Assembly: GCF_016862215.1 (NCBI RefSeq)
Contig: NZ_BOMN01000085.1
Coordinates: forward strand, 1 to 59,083
DNA from: Winogradskya humida
GTDB taxonomy: Bacteria > Actinomycetota > Actinomycetes > Mycobacteriales > Micromonosporaceae
Length of the DNA: 59,083 nucleotides
Direction: 5' to 3'
How positions within the stretch are numbered: position 1 is the first letter of the stretch; each line of letters begins with the position of its first letter. A model generated the notes under the pieces. The model did no database searches. It saw only the letters and a program-made list of their open reading frames with translations, and had not been told where the DNA came from. Shown piece by piece: positions 8,106-17,171 of the stretch. Made by a program: the position numbers and the translations under genes.

Positions 8106-9101
8106 TCAGCAGGTGGTGGTGCCGCTGCCTTTGGCCCACTTGCAGGTGTCGATTGTTTTGCCGGCGGCGGTGCGGAGGTACGCCGTGTCGCCTCCGTTGT
8201 TCCAGATGTAGGCGCTGCTCTTCCAGTAGCGGTTCGTGGTGCTGTTGGTGCCTTTGCCGGTGTAGAGGTAGAGGTTCTTGCCCGCGGCGAGCTTGGTGTC
8301 CGTGGCGAATTTGTACGTGTGGTTCGCGGCGTCGCGTACGGTCCAGCCTTTGAGGTTGATCGTGGTTTTGGTCTTGTTGGTGAGGCGGGCCCATTCGTTG
8401 TTGAGGCCGGCTTTTGCGGAGCTGTACTGGATTTTCGTGAACTGGACGGCGCCGGCGGAGATCGTCGGGGTGGTGGGGGAGCCGGTGACGATGGTCGGGG
8501 TGGCGCCGCGGAGGAGGTTGTTCGAGGGGTCGGCGTCGATCACGGCGCGGAGGTAGGGGTGCTGGCCCGTCAGGGTGGCGGTGAAGGTGGCTGCCGGGTC
8601 TGAGGTGTAGCCGCCGGCCAGGTCGGTCCAGACGCCGTTCCAGCCGCTCTGGACGTGGACGTGCAGGTTGGGCTGGGACGGGTTGGCCGTGACGGTGGCG
8701 GTGGTTGTGCCGCTGCTGGTGGTGAGCGTCAGGGTGGGGACGATGCCCATGGCGACGGCGACGTGCGAGGAGGTCAGGCCGTCGGCTTTGACGTAGAAGC
8801 GGAAGCCTGAGTCGAGGATGCGGGTCAGCGTGTATTTGCCGGCGCTGGTGGCCTTCGTGGTGATGTAGCCGCCGTTGGTGTAGTCGGGCGACGGGTAGAA
8901 GTCGTTGAAGACGTACGCCGATTCGTACAGTTCGACGGTGGCGCCGGGGGCGGCTGTGCCAGTGATGGTGATCGGTCCGTAGCCCTGACGGCTGGCCGGC
9001 ACCGAGATGGTCGGGGTGGTGGCAGCGGTCGCCGGGGCGGTGAGGCCGAGGGTGGCGGCGCAGCCGAGGGTGGCGGCCAGTGCCGTCATGCGGGCACGCA
9101 T
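8106..9101 (-). CDS. Secreted protein with C-terminal lamin-tail domain
   Basis: A 331-aa protein with a Sec signal peptide (about residues 1-26, ending TAPATAA). Two beta-rich, Thr/Ser-rich regions follow, of the kind found in extracellular Ig-like modules. A lamin-tail (LTD) domain sits at about residues 225-331: NNEWARLTNKTKTTINLKGWTV, then KNLYLYTGKG and the closing GGDTAYLRTAAGKTIDTCKW. LTD domains in bacterial exoproteins are thought to aid attachment or accompany exonucleases. No enzyme domain is seen here. The ATG at 9101 has AGGAGAA six bases upstream, deciding against the earlier ATG at 9128. Confidence 0.85.
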   Translation of the reverse strand: MRARMTALAATLGCAATLGLTAPATAATTPTISVPASRQGYGPITITGTAAPGATVELYESAYVFNDFYPSPDYTNGGYITTKATSAGKYTLTRILDSGFRFYVKADGLTSSHVAVAMGIVPTLTLTTSSGTTTATVTANPSQPNLHVHVQSGWNGVWTDLAGGYTSDPAATFTATLTGQHPYLRAVIDADPSNNLLRGATPTIVTGSPTTPTISAGAVQFTKIQYSSAKAGLNNEWARLTNKTKTTINLKGWTVRDAANHTYKFATDTKLAAGKNLYLYTGKGTNSTTNRYWKSSAYIWNNGGDTAYLRTAAGKTIDTCKWAKGSGTTTC

Positions 9102-9237
9102 CAAGGTTCTCCTAAGCGGGGGAGACACCAGCCTAAAAAAATCACTATGAGTAGTCAGCCCACCGGACGGGCCTGGTTGATGACTGGTCGGATGAGTGCA
9201 GGACGCGACGCTGTGTCACTGAAGGTAGGGTGTGCGG

Positions 9238-9978
9238 GTGTTGCAAGCCGATTGCGGGAGTTGTGCCGGGCTGTGTTGTGTCGCTCCGGCTTTCGCCAAG
9301 TCATCCGATTTCGCGGTGAACAAGCCCGCGGGTAAGGCCTGCAAAAATCTGGGTGACGATTTCCGGTGCGGCATTCATGAGCAGTTGCCGCAGAAGGGCT
9401 TTCCGGGCTGCGTCGTTTTCGACTGTTTCGGCGCCGGGCAGCAGGTCACTCAGGTGACTTTCGGCGGCCGGAACTGGCGCGACACCCCGGGGATCGCCGG
9501 GCAGATGTTCGCGACCCTGCCGGTCATGCGCCAGCTGCACGAGCTGCTCTGGTATCTGATCGAGGCGCTGGCGCTGCCCGCGGCGCAGAAAATTCACCCC
9601 CGGTTGGAGCAGGCCAGGGACGAGACCGTCGAATTGACTATGGGTACGCCCGAAGCCCTGCTCTCGCTCGACCTGGACGCGTACCGGTCAAAGGTCAATC
9701 CGCTCCTGCAGAAAGCCAGCGAACTGGCCCGGGCCAAGTCCGGCGGTCGCCGGGCGGATCACCGCGGTGCCGATCTGATCGGGCGCAAGCTGCGCGGCGC
9801 TGACCTGCGTGGTGCGAGTTTCCGGGGCGCCCTGCTGATCGGGGCGGACCTGCGGGAGGCAGACCTGCGGCTGGCCGATTTCACCGGCGCGGATCTCCGC
9901 GGGGCCGACCTGCGCGGGGCAAACCTCACCGGCGCGCTGTTTCTGACGGATTCCCAACTGAAGGCCGCGGTCCGCTAG
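9238..9978 (+). CDS. YkgJ-like cysteine cluster fused to pentapeptide repeats
   Basis: A 246-aa protein. The N-terminal part has clustered cysteines (CGSCAGLCC, later CKNLGDDFRCGIHE and GCVVFDCFG), resembling the metal- or Fe-S-binding YkgJ/CxxxCxxCC family. The C-terminal third (about residues 175-235) is a run of pentapeptide repeats A(D/N)LRG/A, which fold into a right-handed beta-helix. The GTG at 9238 is preferred because AAGGTAGGG lies 7 bases upstream; GTG at 9232 is too close. The combination is seen in actinobacterial proteins of unknown role. The TerC gene follows after 48 bp in the same direction. Confidence 0.8.
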   Translation: MLQADCGSCAGLCCVAPAFAKSSDFAVNKPAGKACKNLGDDFRCGIHEQLPQKGFPGCVVFDCFGAGQQVTQVTFGGRNWRDTPGIAGQMFATLPVMRQLHELLWYLIEALALPAAQKIHPRLEQARDETVELTMGTPEALLSLDLDAYRSKVNPLLQKASELARAKSGGRRADHRGADLIGRKLRGADLRGASFRGALLIGADLREADLRLADFTGADLRGADLRGANLTGALFLTDSQLKAAVR

Positions 9979-10026
9979 CCCCTAAACTGATCACTCGGAT
10001 CGATCGAGCTCGTGGAGCGTGTGGTC

Positions 10027-11241
10027 ATGCAGGTGCCCGGCCTTGTCTGGACCCTGACCGTGGTGGGGATCCTGGGCTTGATCGCCTTCGACTTCTACTT
10101 CCACGTCCGGCGCGCGCACATCCCGTCACTCAAGGAAGCCGGGCTCTGGTCGTCGATCTATGTCGGCATCGCGATCCTCTTCGGCCTCGGCGTGCTGCTC
10201 TTCGGCGGCCAGGACATGGGCGCGGAGTATTTCGCCGGCTGGGTCACCGAGAAGGCGCTGTCGGTCGACAACCTTTTCGTCTTCCTCGTGCTGCTGGGCA
10301 GCTTCAAGGTGCCCCGCGCCGACCAGCAGAAGGTGCTGCTCTTCGGCATCGTCTTCTCACTGATCGCCCGGACCGGTTTCATCTTCCTGGGCTCCGCGCT
10401 GATCAACCGGTTCGCGTTCGTCTTCTACCTCTTCGGGCTGATCCTGCTGATCACCGCGGGAAACCTGCTGAAGAGCGATGACGACGATGACGACGAGCGC
10501 ACCGCGGACAACGTGCTCATCCGCATCGCCCGCCGGTTCCTGCGGACCTCCGAGGAGTACGACGGGGACAAGCTGTTCACGGTCCAGGACGGCAAGCGGG
10601 TGATGACCCCGATGCTGCTGGTGATGGTCGCGATCGGCGGCACCGACATCCTCTTCGCGCTCGACTCGATCCCGGCGATCTTCGGGCTCACCCAGAGCGT
10701 CTACCTGGTCTTCACCGCGACCGCGTTCTCGCTGCTGGGCCTGCGCCAGCTCTACTTCCTGCTGGACGGGCTGCTGGACAGGCTGATCTTCCTGTCGTAC
10801 GGGCTGGCGGCGATCCTCGCGTTCATCGGCGTGAAGCTGATCCTGCACGCCCTGCACGAGAACAACCTGCCGTTCATCAACAGCGGTGACCCGGTGGACG
10901 TCGCCGAGATCAGCACCGGGCTCTCGCTCGGCGTCATCATCGTGGTCCTGATCATCACGGTGGCGGCGTCGCTGCTCAGCCCGAAGGGGCGCGCGCAGAC
11001 CTACACCGCGGCGGCCCGGCGGCACGCGGCGGCATTCCTCGACGTCGAGACCGATCCGCGCTACTGCGACGAGATCTACCACCGGCTGGTCGACGAGGAG
11101 GAGCACATCAAGTCGCTGCCGGAGAAATACCGCGCCCGGGTCCGTCAGCAGGAGGAGCTGATGACCCTGCTCACCCGCGCGCACCGGCTGCACGACGAGC
11201 GGGTCGCCGCCGGGAGCTGTTTCAGCGTCCGCGTGCCCTGA
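10027..11241 (+). CDS. TerC-family integral membrane protein
   Basis: A 404-aa protein with about nine transmembrane helices. TerC/Alx hallmarks are present: EKALSVDNLFVFLVLLGSFKVP near residues 75-95 and GGTDILFALDSIPAIFG near 205, with intramembrane acidic residues that family members use for Mn2+ or other metal efflux. The loop after helix 5 is unusually acidic (KSDDDDDDER), as in other actinobacterial TerC proteins. The C-terminal 80 residues are a soluble helical tail. The ATG at 10027 has GTGGAG about 10 bases upstream; a GTG at 10012 is also in frame. The 3' end overlaps the convergent MMPL gene by 20 bp. Related proteins give tellurite or manganese tolerance. Confidence 0.88.
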   Translation: MQVPGLVWTLTVVGILGLIAFDFYFHVRRAHIPSLKEAGLWSSIYVGIAILFGLGVLLFGGQDMGAEYFAGWVTEKALSVDNLFVFLVLLGSFKVPRADQQKVLLFGIVFSLIARTGFIFLGSALINRFAFVFYLFGLILLITAGNLLKSDDDDDDERTADNVLIRIARRFLRTSEEYDGDKLFTVQDGKRVMTPMLLVMVAIGGTDILFALDSIPAIFGLTQSVYLVFTATAFSLLGLRQLYFLLDGLLDRLIFLSYGLAAILAFIGVKLILHALHENNLPFINSGDPVDVAEISTGLSLGVIIVVLIITVAASLLSPKGRAQTYTAAARRHAAAFLDVETDPRYCDEIYHRLVDEEEHIKSLPEKYRARVRQQEELMTLLTRAHRLHDERVAAGSCFSVRVP

Positions 11242-13237
11242 CCAGCTCGGGCTCCGGCGCGGCGTGCCGCGGTGCGGGGCCGGGCGGGCGCAGGCCCTCG
11301 CCCTCGATGTCGACGCGCGGGGTGATCCGGTCCAGCCACCGGGGGAAAGCCCAGGCCCGGTGGCCGAGCAGGGTGAGCACGGCGGGCACGAGGGTCATCC
11401 GGACCAGGAACGCATCCATCAGTACGCCCAGGGCGAGCCCGAAGCCGATCGTCTTGATGGCAGGGTCCTCGATCAGCACGAACCCGCCGAAGACCGCCGC
11501 CATGATCAGTGCCGCGGCGGTCACCACGGGGGCGCCGTGCCCGACCCCGGCGATCGTGGCCTCGGTGGCGTCGCTGCCGTGCGTGAACTCCTCGCGTACC
11601 CGGGAGACGATGAAGACCTCGTAGTCCATCGTCAGCCCGAACAGCACGCTCAACATGATGATCGGCAGAAAGCTGACCAGTGGCCCGGGCCGGTCCACGC
11701 CGAACAGCCCAGCCGCCCACCCGTGCTGGAAGACACCCGCGGTGAGGCCGAACGTCGCGCCCATGGTGAGCAGGAAGCCGGCGGTGGCCTTGAGCGGCAC
11801 CAGCAGCGACCGGAACGCCAGCAGCAGGAGCAGGAACGACAGTCCGATCACGACGCCGAGGTATTCGGGCAGCGCGGCGGTCATCGTGCGGGAGACGTCG
11901 ACCCCGACCGCGGTGGCACCGGTGACGGCCACGCTGTCGTCCGCGCCGGTCAGCGGCGCCACCGTGGCCCGGATCTCGCGGATCAGGTCGGCGGTCTCCT
12001 GACTGGTCGGCCCGGTGCCCGGCGTGACGATGACGACCCGGGTGGTCCCGCCGGCATTCGCCGGTCCGGGCCCTGCGGCGGTGACGTTCTGCAGCTTGCG
12101 TACGTCCGCGGTCACGCGGCTGGCGAGCGCCGAGACCGTGTCGCCGCGGGGGCCCCGGACCACGACGAGCAGGGGACCGTTGGCGCCGGGTCCGAAGGCA
12201 GCGGTGATGAGGTCGTACGCCGTCCGCTGCCGCGATCCCGCCGGCGCGGTCCCGTTGTCGGGCAGAGCCAGCCGCAGGTCCAGCGCCGGCAGGCTGAGCG
12301 CGCCCAGCCCGAGCACCAGCACGACGAGTACGGAACGCCGGAAGCGCACCACGCAGCGTGCCCAGCGGAACCCGAACCCGGGGCGTACGTGAGCGCCCCG
12401 CCGCCGCTGCGATCGGGGTAGCACCCGGAGACCGGCAAAGCCGAGCAGGGCGGGGAGCAGGGTGAGCGCGACCAGCACCGCGGTCAGCACCGTGCCGGCG
12501 GCGGCGAGTGCCATCGCGGTGAGGAAGGGGACGCCGGCCAGGCTGAGCGCGGCGAGCGCGATCACCACGGTGGCCCCGGCGAAGAGGACGGCCGAGCCCG
12601 CGGTGGCGGTGGCCCGGGCGGCCGACTCCTCAACTTCCATTCCCTCGGCGAGCTGGGCGCGGTGCCGTGAGCCGAGGAACAGCGCGTACAGCAGCACGAC
12701 GGCGGCGATCAGCACCCCGATCGCCGCGCGGGCGCCGATCTCGGGCGGGCCGCCGGAGACGCCGCCGGGCACCACCTCGAGCCCGTTGGTGCCGGCGGTC
12801 GCCAGGGTGGCGAACGCGTCCCGGTCGGCGGCGGTCAGCTCGCTGTCGCTCTTCGCGTACTGCACGCTGAGCAGGCCCACCCGGCCCGTACGGTCGACCT
12901 GGACCGGATCGGTGGCCGCGACGACGTCGGGCAGCGAGGCGGCCCTGCGAACCACGACGGAGACGGCTGCCTTCATCGTCGCGCTGTCGAGGGCCTGGCC
13001 GGTCGGCGCGCTGACCACCACGGTCAGTGCGGCGCCCGCCGCGGCTGGCAGGTCCCGCCGCAGGTCGTCGAGGGCGCGCTGGGACTCGGTGCCCGGGATG
13101 GTGAACGTGTCGACGGTCCTGCCGCCGAGGGTGAGCGCACCGGCGGCGAGCGCGGCGAGCACGAGGACCCAGACCGCAGCGACCATGCGCCGCCGCCGGA
13201 ACGAGAAACGACCGAGCCGGTACAGCAGGGTGGCCAC
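11222..13237 (-). CDS. MMPL/RND-family transporter with internal deletion
   Basis: A 671-aa protein of the MmpL-like RND family: an N-terminal helix, a periplasmic domain (about 40-165), a first membrane bundle, a second periplasmic domain (about 330-440) and a second bundle. The second bundle keeps FGLTMDYEVFIVSRVREEF near residue 535, whose Asp-Tyr pair carries the proton relay. In the first bundle, residues 171-190 read AAIGVLIAAVVLLYALFLGS, joining what is normally TM2 straight to the end of TM4. About 55-60 family residues, including TM3 and the matching G-x-D-Y motif, are missing in frame. Transport function is therefore doubtful. The GTG start at 13237 matches the family N-terminus. 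Convergent with terC. Confidence 0.85.
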   Translation of the reverse strand: MATLLYRLGRFSFRRRRMVAAVWVLVLAALAAGALTLGGRTVDTFTIPGTESQRALDDLRRDLPAAAGAALTVVVSAPTGQALDSATMKAAVSVVVRRAASLPDVVAATDPVQVDRTGRVGLLSVQYAKSDSELTAADRDAFATLATAGTNGLEVVPGGVSGGPPEIGARAAIGVLIAAVVLLYALFLGSRHRAQLAEGMEVEESAARATATAGSAVLFAGATVVIALAALSLAGVPFLTAMALAAAGTVLTAVLVALTLLPALLGFAGLRVLPRSQRRRGAHVRPGFGFRWARCVVRFRRSVLVVLVLGLGALSLPALDLRLALPDNGTAPAGSRQRTAYDLITAAFGPGANGPLLVVVRGPRGDTVSALASRVTADVRKLQNVTAAGPGPANAGGTTRVVIVTPGTGPTSQETADLIREIRATVAPLTGADDSVAVTGATAVGVDVSRTMTAALPEYLGVVIGLSFLLLLLAFRSLLVPLKATAGFLLTMGATFGLTAGVFQHGWAAGLFGVDRPGPLVSFLPIIMLSVLFGLTMDYEVFIVSRVREEFTHGSDATEATIAGVGHGAPVVTAAALIMAAVFGGFVLIEDPAIKTIGFGLALGVLMDAFLVRMTLVPAVLTLLGHRAWAFPRWLDRITPRVDIEGEGLRPPGPAPRHAAPEPELVRARGR

Positions 13238-13298
13238 GTGCGGAATGTCCGATCATTACGCTTGGGGTGCTTTGTCCAAGCGTAGCGGCCGGAGATCG

Positions 13299-14729
13299 TC
13301 AGTAGGTGCGGTTGCCGTCCGGCTCGTGTTCGGGGCGCCTGACGGACGCCTTGCCCCGGGCCGAGTTGGCGTTGAAGCGCGCGGTTGCCCGGCGGACCCG
13401 CTCGGCCCTCGGGGTGAGGTCTGTCCCGGACTCGTCACCCTCGACGGGTGCCCCTGAGGTGGGCCAGCTCTCGTCGTAATCGGGCACGCCGGAGACCGGG
13501 CGGCCGTAGAGCGGGGTCTCGTAGTCGGGCGGGCTGTAGCTGGTCGGGCCGTACTGGGCCGGGCCGTCGTAGCTCGGCGGTCCGGTGACCGGCTCGTCGA
13601 AGGCCAGCCGGTCGTAGTTGGGCCGCTCGTACGCCAGCCGCGTGAAGTCGGGCGTCTCGTCGTAGGCCGGCGGGCCGGAGATCGGGCGGCCGTAAACCGG
13701 CGGGGCGGAGACGGGCTGGCCGGAGCTGTTGATGATCGTGCCGTGCAGGACGCCGTCGGTGCCGTCGGTGAGCTCGGCCGGCGAGTGCGGTGCGTGCTCG
13801 GCCGGGTCGGGGCGCCCGGAGACCAGCTCGGAGATCCGGGCGGCGATGTTCGCGGCGCGAGTGGCGAGGTCGGGGTGGGACACGGTCGCCGCGACCTCGG
13901 CCGCCGAGGCCTGCAGAGCACGCGCCTCGTCGGCGGCGCGGGTGGCACGGCGCTCCTCGTCGGCGGCGCGCGAGGCCCGGCGCTCCGCACCCTCGAAGCC
14001 GGCCGCGCTGTCCGGCACGGAGCGCCTGATGGACGGCGGTGGGGGAACCGCTGCAGGAGGCGGTTGAGGAGTCGGCGCCACGACGGGCTCCGCCACGGCT
14101 GGAGGAGTGGGCTGGGTGGCGTCCGGGGCGAAGGTCTGCGTCGCCTCCGGGGCCTGGCGTGGCACGGAGAGTGCGCCGATCAGGGTCACCGTCTGGCCGT
14201 CGCCGCCCTCGGCGTTGACGAACTCGGGCCCGACCAGCATCTTCGCGAGCTCCCGGGCCACCTCGACGCTGAGACCGAGATCACCGGCGTGGTTGACCCG
14301 GAATCGGGCGATCGCGTGCCGGATCAGGTTGGCGACCTTGTCCGCGTGGCTGACCTCGCCGAGCTCACCGCCGGCGAAGACCAGGGCCGGGAACGACCCG
14401 TCGGCCCCCGCGCACACGAGCTGGAGCTGGGTGGCAGCAACGGGCCTGCCGTCCACGACCGGGCCGGGTTGTACCCGAATGTGCTCGGGGTAGTACCAGA
14501 GGACCTCACCCGACGTAACGCGAAGATCGTCCGGGTTTTCCCGGGAGGTATGGGCGTAACGAATGCGACGATTCGTGACGAGGACCTCGGTAGTCTCCGG
14601 CAGGGTCCACCGCGGCAGCGAGGCCGCCTGGTCGAACGCGTACTCAGCGACGGCACATCGCCCGTGCCACAGCGGGCGCTCTCCGTCCGGCAGTGGCCCG
14701 AAGACGTCCGGTGGGTTCGCGTCGGCCAT
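13299..14729 (-). CDS. Hypothetical protein with PH-like N-terminus and Pro/Tyr-rich tail
   Basis: A 476-aa protein in three parts. The first 120 residues (GERPLWHGRCAV..., VLVTNRRIRYAH) look like a bacterial PH/GRAM-type sheet domain, judged by the TNRRI turn only. A helical segment rich in Ala and Arg (about 260-320) may form a coiled coil. The last 150 residues carry irregular tyrosine-containing repeats (PPVYGRPISGPPAYDE, YERPNYDRLAFDEP), probably disordered. No signal peptide. The ATG at 14729 starts the conserved-looking part; GAGG lies four bases upstream. Function unknown. Confidence 0.65.
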   Translation of the reverse strand: MADANPPDVFGPLPDGERPLWHGRCAVAEYAFDQAASLPRWTLPETTEVLVTNRRIRYAHTSRENPDDLRVTSGEVLWYYPEHIRVQPGPVVDGRPVAATQLQLVCAGADGSFPALVFAGGELGEVSHADKVANLIRHAIARFRVNHAGDLGLSVEVARELAKMLVGPEFVNAEGGDGQTVTLIGALSVPRQAPEATQTFAPDATQPTPPAVAEPVVAPTPQPPPAAVPPPPSIRRSVPDSAAGFEGAERRASRAADEERRATRAADEARALQASAAEVAATVSHPDLATRAANIAARISELVSGRPDPAEHAPHSPAELTDGTDGVLHGTIINSSGQPVSAPPVYGRPISGPPAYDETPDFTRLAYERPNYDRLAFDEPVTGPPSYDGPAQYGPTSYSPPDYETPLYGRPVSGVPDYDESWPTSGAPVEGDESGTDLTPRAERVRRATARFNANSARGKASVRRPEHEPDGNRTY

Positions 14730-14788
14730 GCCTCGATTAGATCCGAGATTCGGCCGTTGCGACAACCCAACGGTCCGGTAAATCGCGG

Positions 14789-15640
14789 CTACGACCGGCT
14801 GCTGAACAGGCCTTCCGGGGGTGTGGGCGAGGGCACCGCATCGACGTCCGTGGCCGGTGGGCGCCCGCCGGCGAAGCGCTCGAGGTCGGTTTCGACGCGG
14901 CCCGGGAACCAGTCGCCGGACGCCCGGCGGCGCAGCTCCTCGACCGGCGGCGGGGTGCGCCCGGCGAGCACGACGAGGTTGCCGAAGCGCCGTCCGCGCA
15001 GCACCGACGCGTCGGCGACCAGGAGCGCCTGCGGGAGCACCGTCCGGATCGTCGCCACCTGGGTACGCGCGAAGTTCAGCGGCGGCCCGTCGGCGACGTT
15101 CGCGATCAGCCAGCCGCCCGGGGCCAGCACCCGGGCGACCTCGGCCATGAACTCGGCGGAAGCCAGGTGGGCCGGGGTCTGCGAGCCCGCGAACACGTCC
15201 ACCACCACGACGTCGTAGCCGGCGTCACGCATCCCGGTGACGGCCTCGCGGGCGTCGCCGACGCGTACACGGAGCTTGGCCTTGGGGTCCCAGGGCAGCG
15301 CGGAGCGGACCAGGTCGACCAGTTTGCCGTCGATCTCGACGACCCGCTGCGGGGAGCCCGGCCGGGTCGCGGCGACATAGCGGGGCAAAGTGAGCGCCCC
15401 GCCGCCGAGGTGTAACACCCGTATGGGTGTTCCCGGTGTCGCAATAAGGTCGATTGCGGCAGCTATGCGCCGAATATACTCAAACTCCAGATACTTTGGG
15501 TCGGCCAGGTCCACGTGCGACTGCGGGGCCCCGTCCAGCAGCAACGTCCAGCCACTCGTGCGGTCCGGGTCAGGCACCAACTCGGCGACGCCGGAGGCGA
15601 CCTCTTCGACCCGTCGTTCGCCCCGCCTGCGCTGTGCCAC
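14789..15640 (-). CDS. Spermidine-synthase-like SAM-dependent protein
   Basis: A 283-aa Rossmann-fold protein of the SpeE-like type: glycine-rich motif VLHLGGGALTLPRY (about residues 74-87), acidic motif VVEIDGKLVDL, and VVVVDVFAG with LAPGGWLIANV further on. The polyamine-synthase active-site Asp is replaced by a DVFAG-type motif, as in the actinobacterial 'fused MFS/spermidine synthase' relatives. It may therefore be a methyltransferase or aminopropyltransferase of unknown substrate. The GTG at 15640 is used. It is divergent from the DUF1800 gene with only 11 bp between the starts, so promoters must overlap. Confidence 0.75.
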   Translation of the reverse strand: MAQRRRGERRVEEVASGVAELVPDPDRTSGWTLLLDGAPQSHVDLADPKYLEFEYIRRIAAAIDLIATPGTPIRVLHLGGGALTLPRYVAATRPGSPQRVVEIDGKLVDLVRSALPWDPKAKLRVRVGDAREAVTGMRDAGYDVVVVDVFAGSQTPAHLASAEFMAEVARVLAPGGWLIANVADGPPLNFARTQVATIRTVLPQALLVADASVLRGRRFGNLVVLAGRTPPPVEELRRRASGDWFPGRVETDLERFAGGRPPATDVDAVPSPTPPEGLFSSRS

Positions 15641-15651
15641 GGCTGAAGAGT

Positions 15652-17169
15652 ATGTCGGTTGCCGTACGGGAGCGGCGGCCGGGGAAACCGAAAGACATCC
15701 GCCCGCCTGCCGACACCGGGAACGTGACAGCGACTGTGGACTTCCTGCCCGCCGACCCGCTGCTGCACCTGCTGCGCCGCGCGACCTACGGCCCGACCCC
15801 GGCTTCCATCGCCGAGATCCGCCGCCTGGGAGCGACCGCGTGGCTGGATCGCCAGCTCAAACCGTCCGCGATCGCGGACCCGACCGCCGACAACCTGGTC
15901 TCGCGGCTGCCGTTGAGCGGGCTCAGCATCGACGGCGTGCACGCCAAGGTGAGCTCAGGCGCGATGAAGCTCTACGCCTGGGACGCGATGTTCGAGCTGT
16001 CCTGCGCCACGGTCGCTCGCGCGGCCTGGAGCGAGCGCCAGCTGCTCGAAGTGATGGTCGACTTCTGGTCGAACCACCTCAACATCACCAACATGTCCGG
16101 GGACGTCTGGGACAACCGCCCCGACTACGACCGTACGGTGATCCGTGCCTACGCGTTCGGCCGGTTCGCGGACATGCTCAAGGCGAGCGCGAAACACCCC
16201 GCCATGCTGACGTACCTCGACAACCGCTTCTCCACGAAGACGGCGCCGAACGAGAACTACGGCCGTGAGCTGCTCGAACTCCACACCGTCGGTCTCGTTT
16301 ACAGCGAGTCGGACGTGAAGAACGCGTCCCGGATGCTGACCGGCATGACCGTCGACTGGGGTAACGGGCGCTACCGCTACGAGCCCAGCGACCACGCCAC
16401 CGGCCCGATCAAGGTGCTCGGTTTCAGCAACGCGAACGCCACGACCGCCGGCGGGCAGACGGCCGCGCTGGCCATGCTCGACTACCTGGCCGCGCACCCG
16501 TCGACCGCGCAGCGGATCGTCACCAAGCTCTGCGTCAGGTTCGTCGCCGACGAGCCACCGGCCGCGCTGGTGACCCGGCTGGTCAAGGTCTACCTCGACA
16601 ACAGGACGGCGATCGCCCCGGTGCTGAAGGCCCTGTTCACGTCGGCCGAGTTCGCCGCCTCGGTGGGGGCGAAGACCCGGACCCCGTTCGAGGACATCGT
16701 CGCCACCGTGCGCACCCTCGGGTTCGGGCCGGAGAAGTCCGGGACCGACGCGCTCAAGGCGCTCTACTGGGCCAGCGAGTCGGCCGGTCACGCGCCGATG
16801 GCCTGGGCGCCGCCGAACGGGTACCCGGACGTCGCCACCGCGTGGGCCTCGCCGTCCGGGCAGGTCGTCCGCTGGAACACCCACCTCAACGTCGCGGCCG
16901 GCTGGTGGCCCAACTCGCTGCAACGCCCGGCTTCTTTGATCTCCGCGTACGCCGGGCCGAGCCTCCCCGCCACCTACGGCGCACTGATCAACGCGGTCGC
17001 CACCCGGCTGGTGGGCCGCGCGGTGGCGCCGGAGCACGCGACGGCCCTCGCCGCGTTCTACGGCAAGACCCCGGCGAGCCCGCTCAAGTCGAGCGACGAC
17101 GCCGCCGGATGGGCGTTCCCGTACCTGCTCGGCCTCCTGCTCAACTCCCCCTACTTCGCCCTGAGGTGA
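15652..17169 (+). CDS. DUF1800 family protein
   Basis: A 505-aa protein matching the DUF1800 family: opening LHLLRRATYGPTPASIAEIR, then VDFWSNHLNI, ENYGRELLELHTVG, and the WAPPNGYPD and WWPNSLQ motifs. These proteins nearly always occur with a DUF1501 partner, as here, and are thought to be exported; their biochemical role is not established. No signal peptide is seen at the start used (15652); a GTG at 15724 is the alternative. The downstream DUF1501 gene begins right at its stop, so the pair is an operon with translational coupling. Confidence 0.85.
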   Translation: MSVAVRERRPGKPKDIRPPADTGNVTATVDFLPADPLLHLLRRATYGPTPASIAEIRRLGATAWLDRQLKPSAIADPTADNLVSRLPLSGLSIDGVHAKVSSGAMKLYAWDAMFELSCATVARAAWSERQLLEVMVDFWSNHLNITNMSGDVWDNRPDYDRTVIRAYAFGRFADMLKASAKHPAMLTYLDNRFSTKTAPNENYGRELLELHTVGLVYSESDVKNASRMLTGMTVDWGNGRYRYEPSDHATGPIKVLGFSNANATTAGGQTAALAMLDYLAAHPSTAQRIVTKLCVRFVADEPPAALVTRLVKVYLDNRTAIAPVLKALFTSAEFAASVGAKTRTPFEDIVATVRTLGFGPEKSGTDALKALYWASESAGHAPMAWAPPNGYPDVATAWASPSGQVVRWNTHLNVAAGWWPNSLQRPASLISAYAGPSLPATYGALINAVATRLVGRAVAPEHATALAAFYGKTPASPLKSSDDAAGWAFPYLLGLLLNSPYFALR

Positions 17170-17171
17170 CC

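Noticed and set aside
12462..13457. Long plus-strand frames opposite the MMPL gene
   Set aside because: Antisense shadow caused by high GC at third codon positions; composition Ser/Arg/Ala-rich without motifs.
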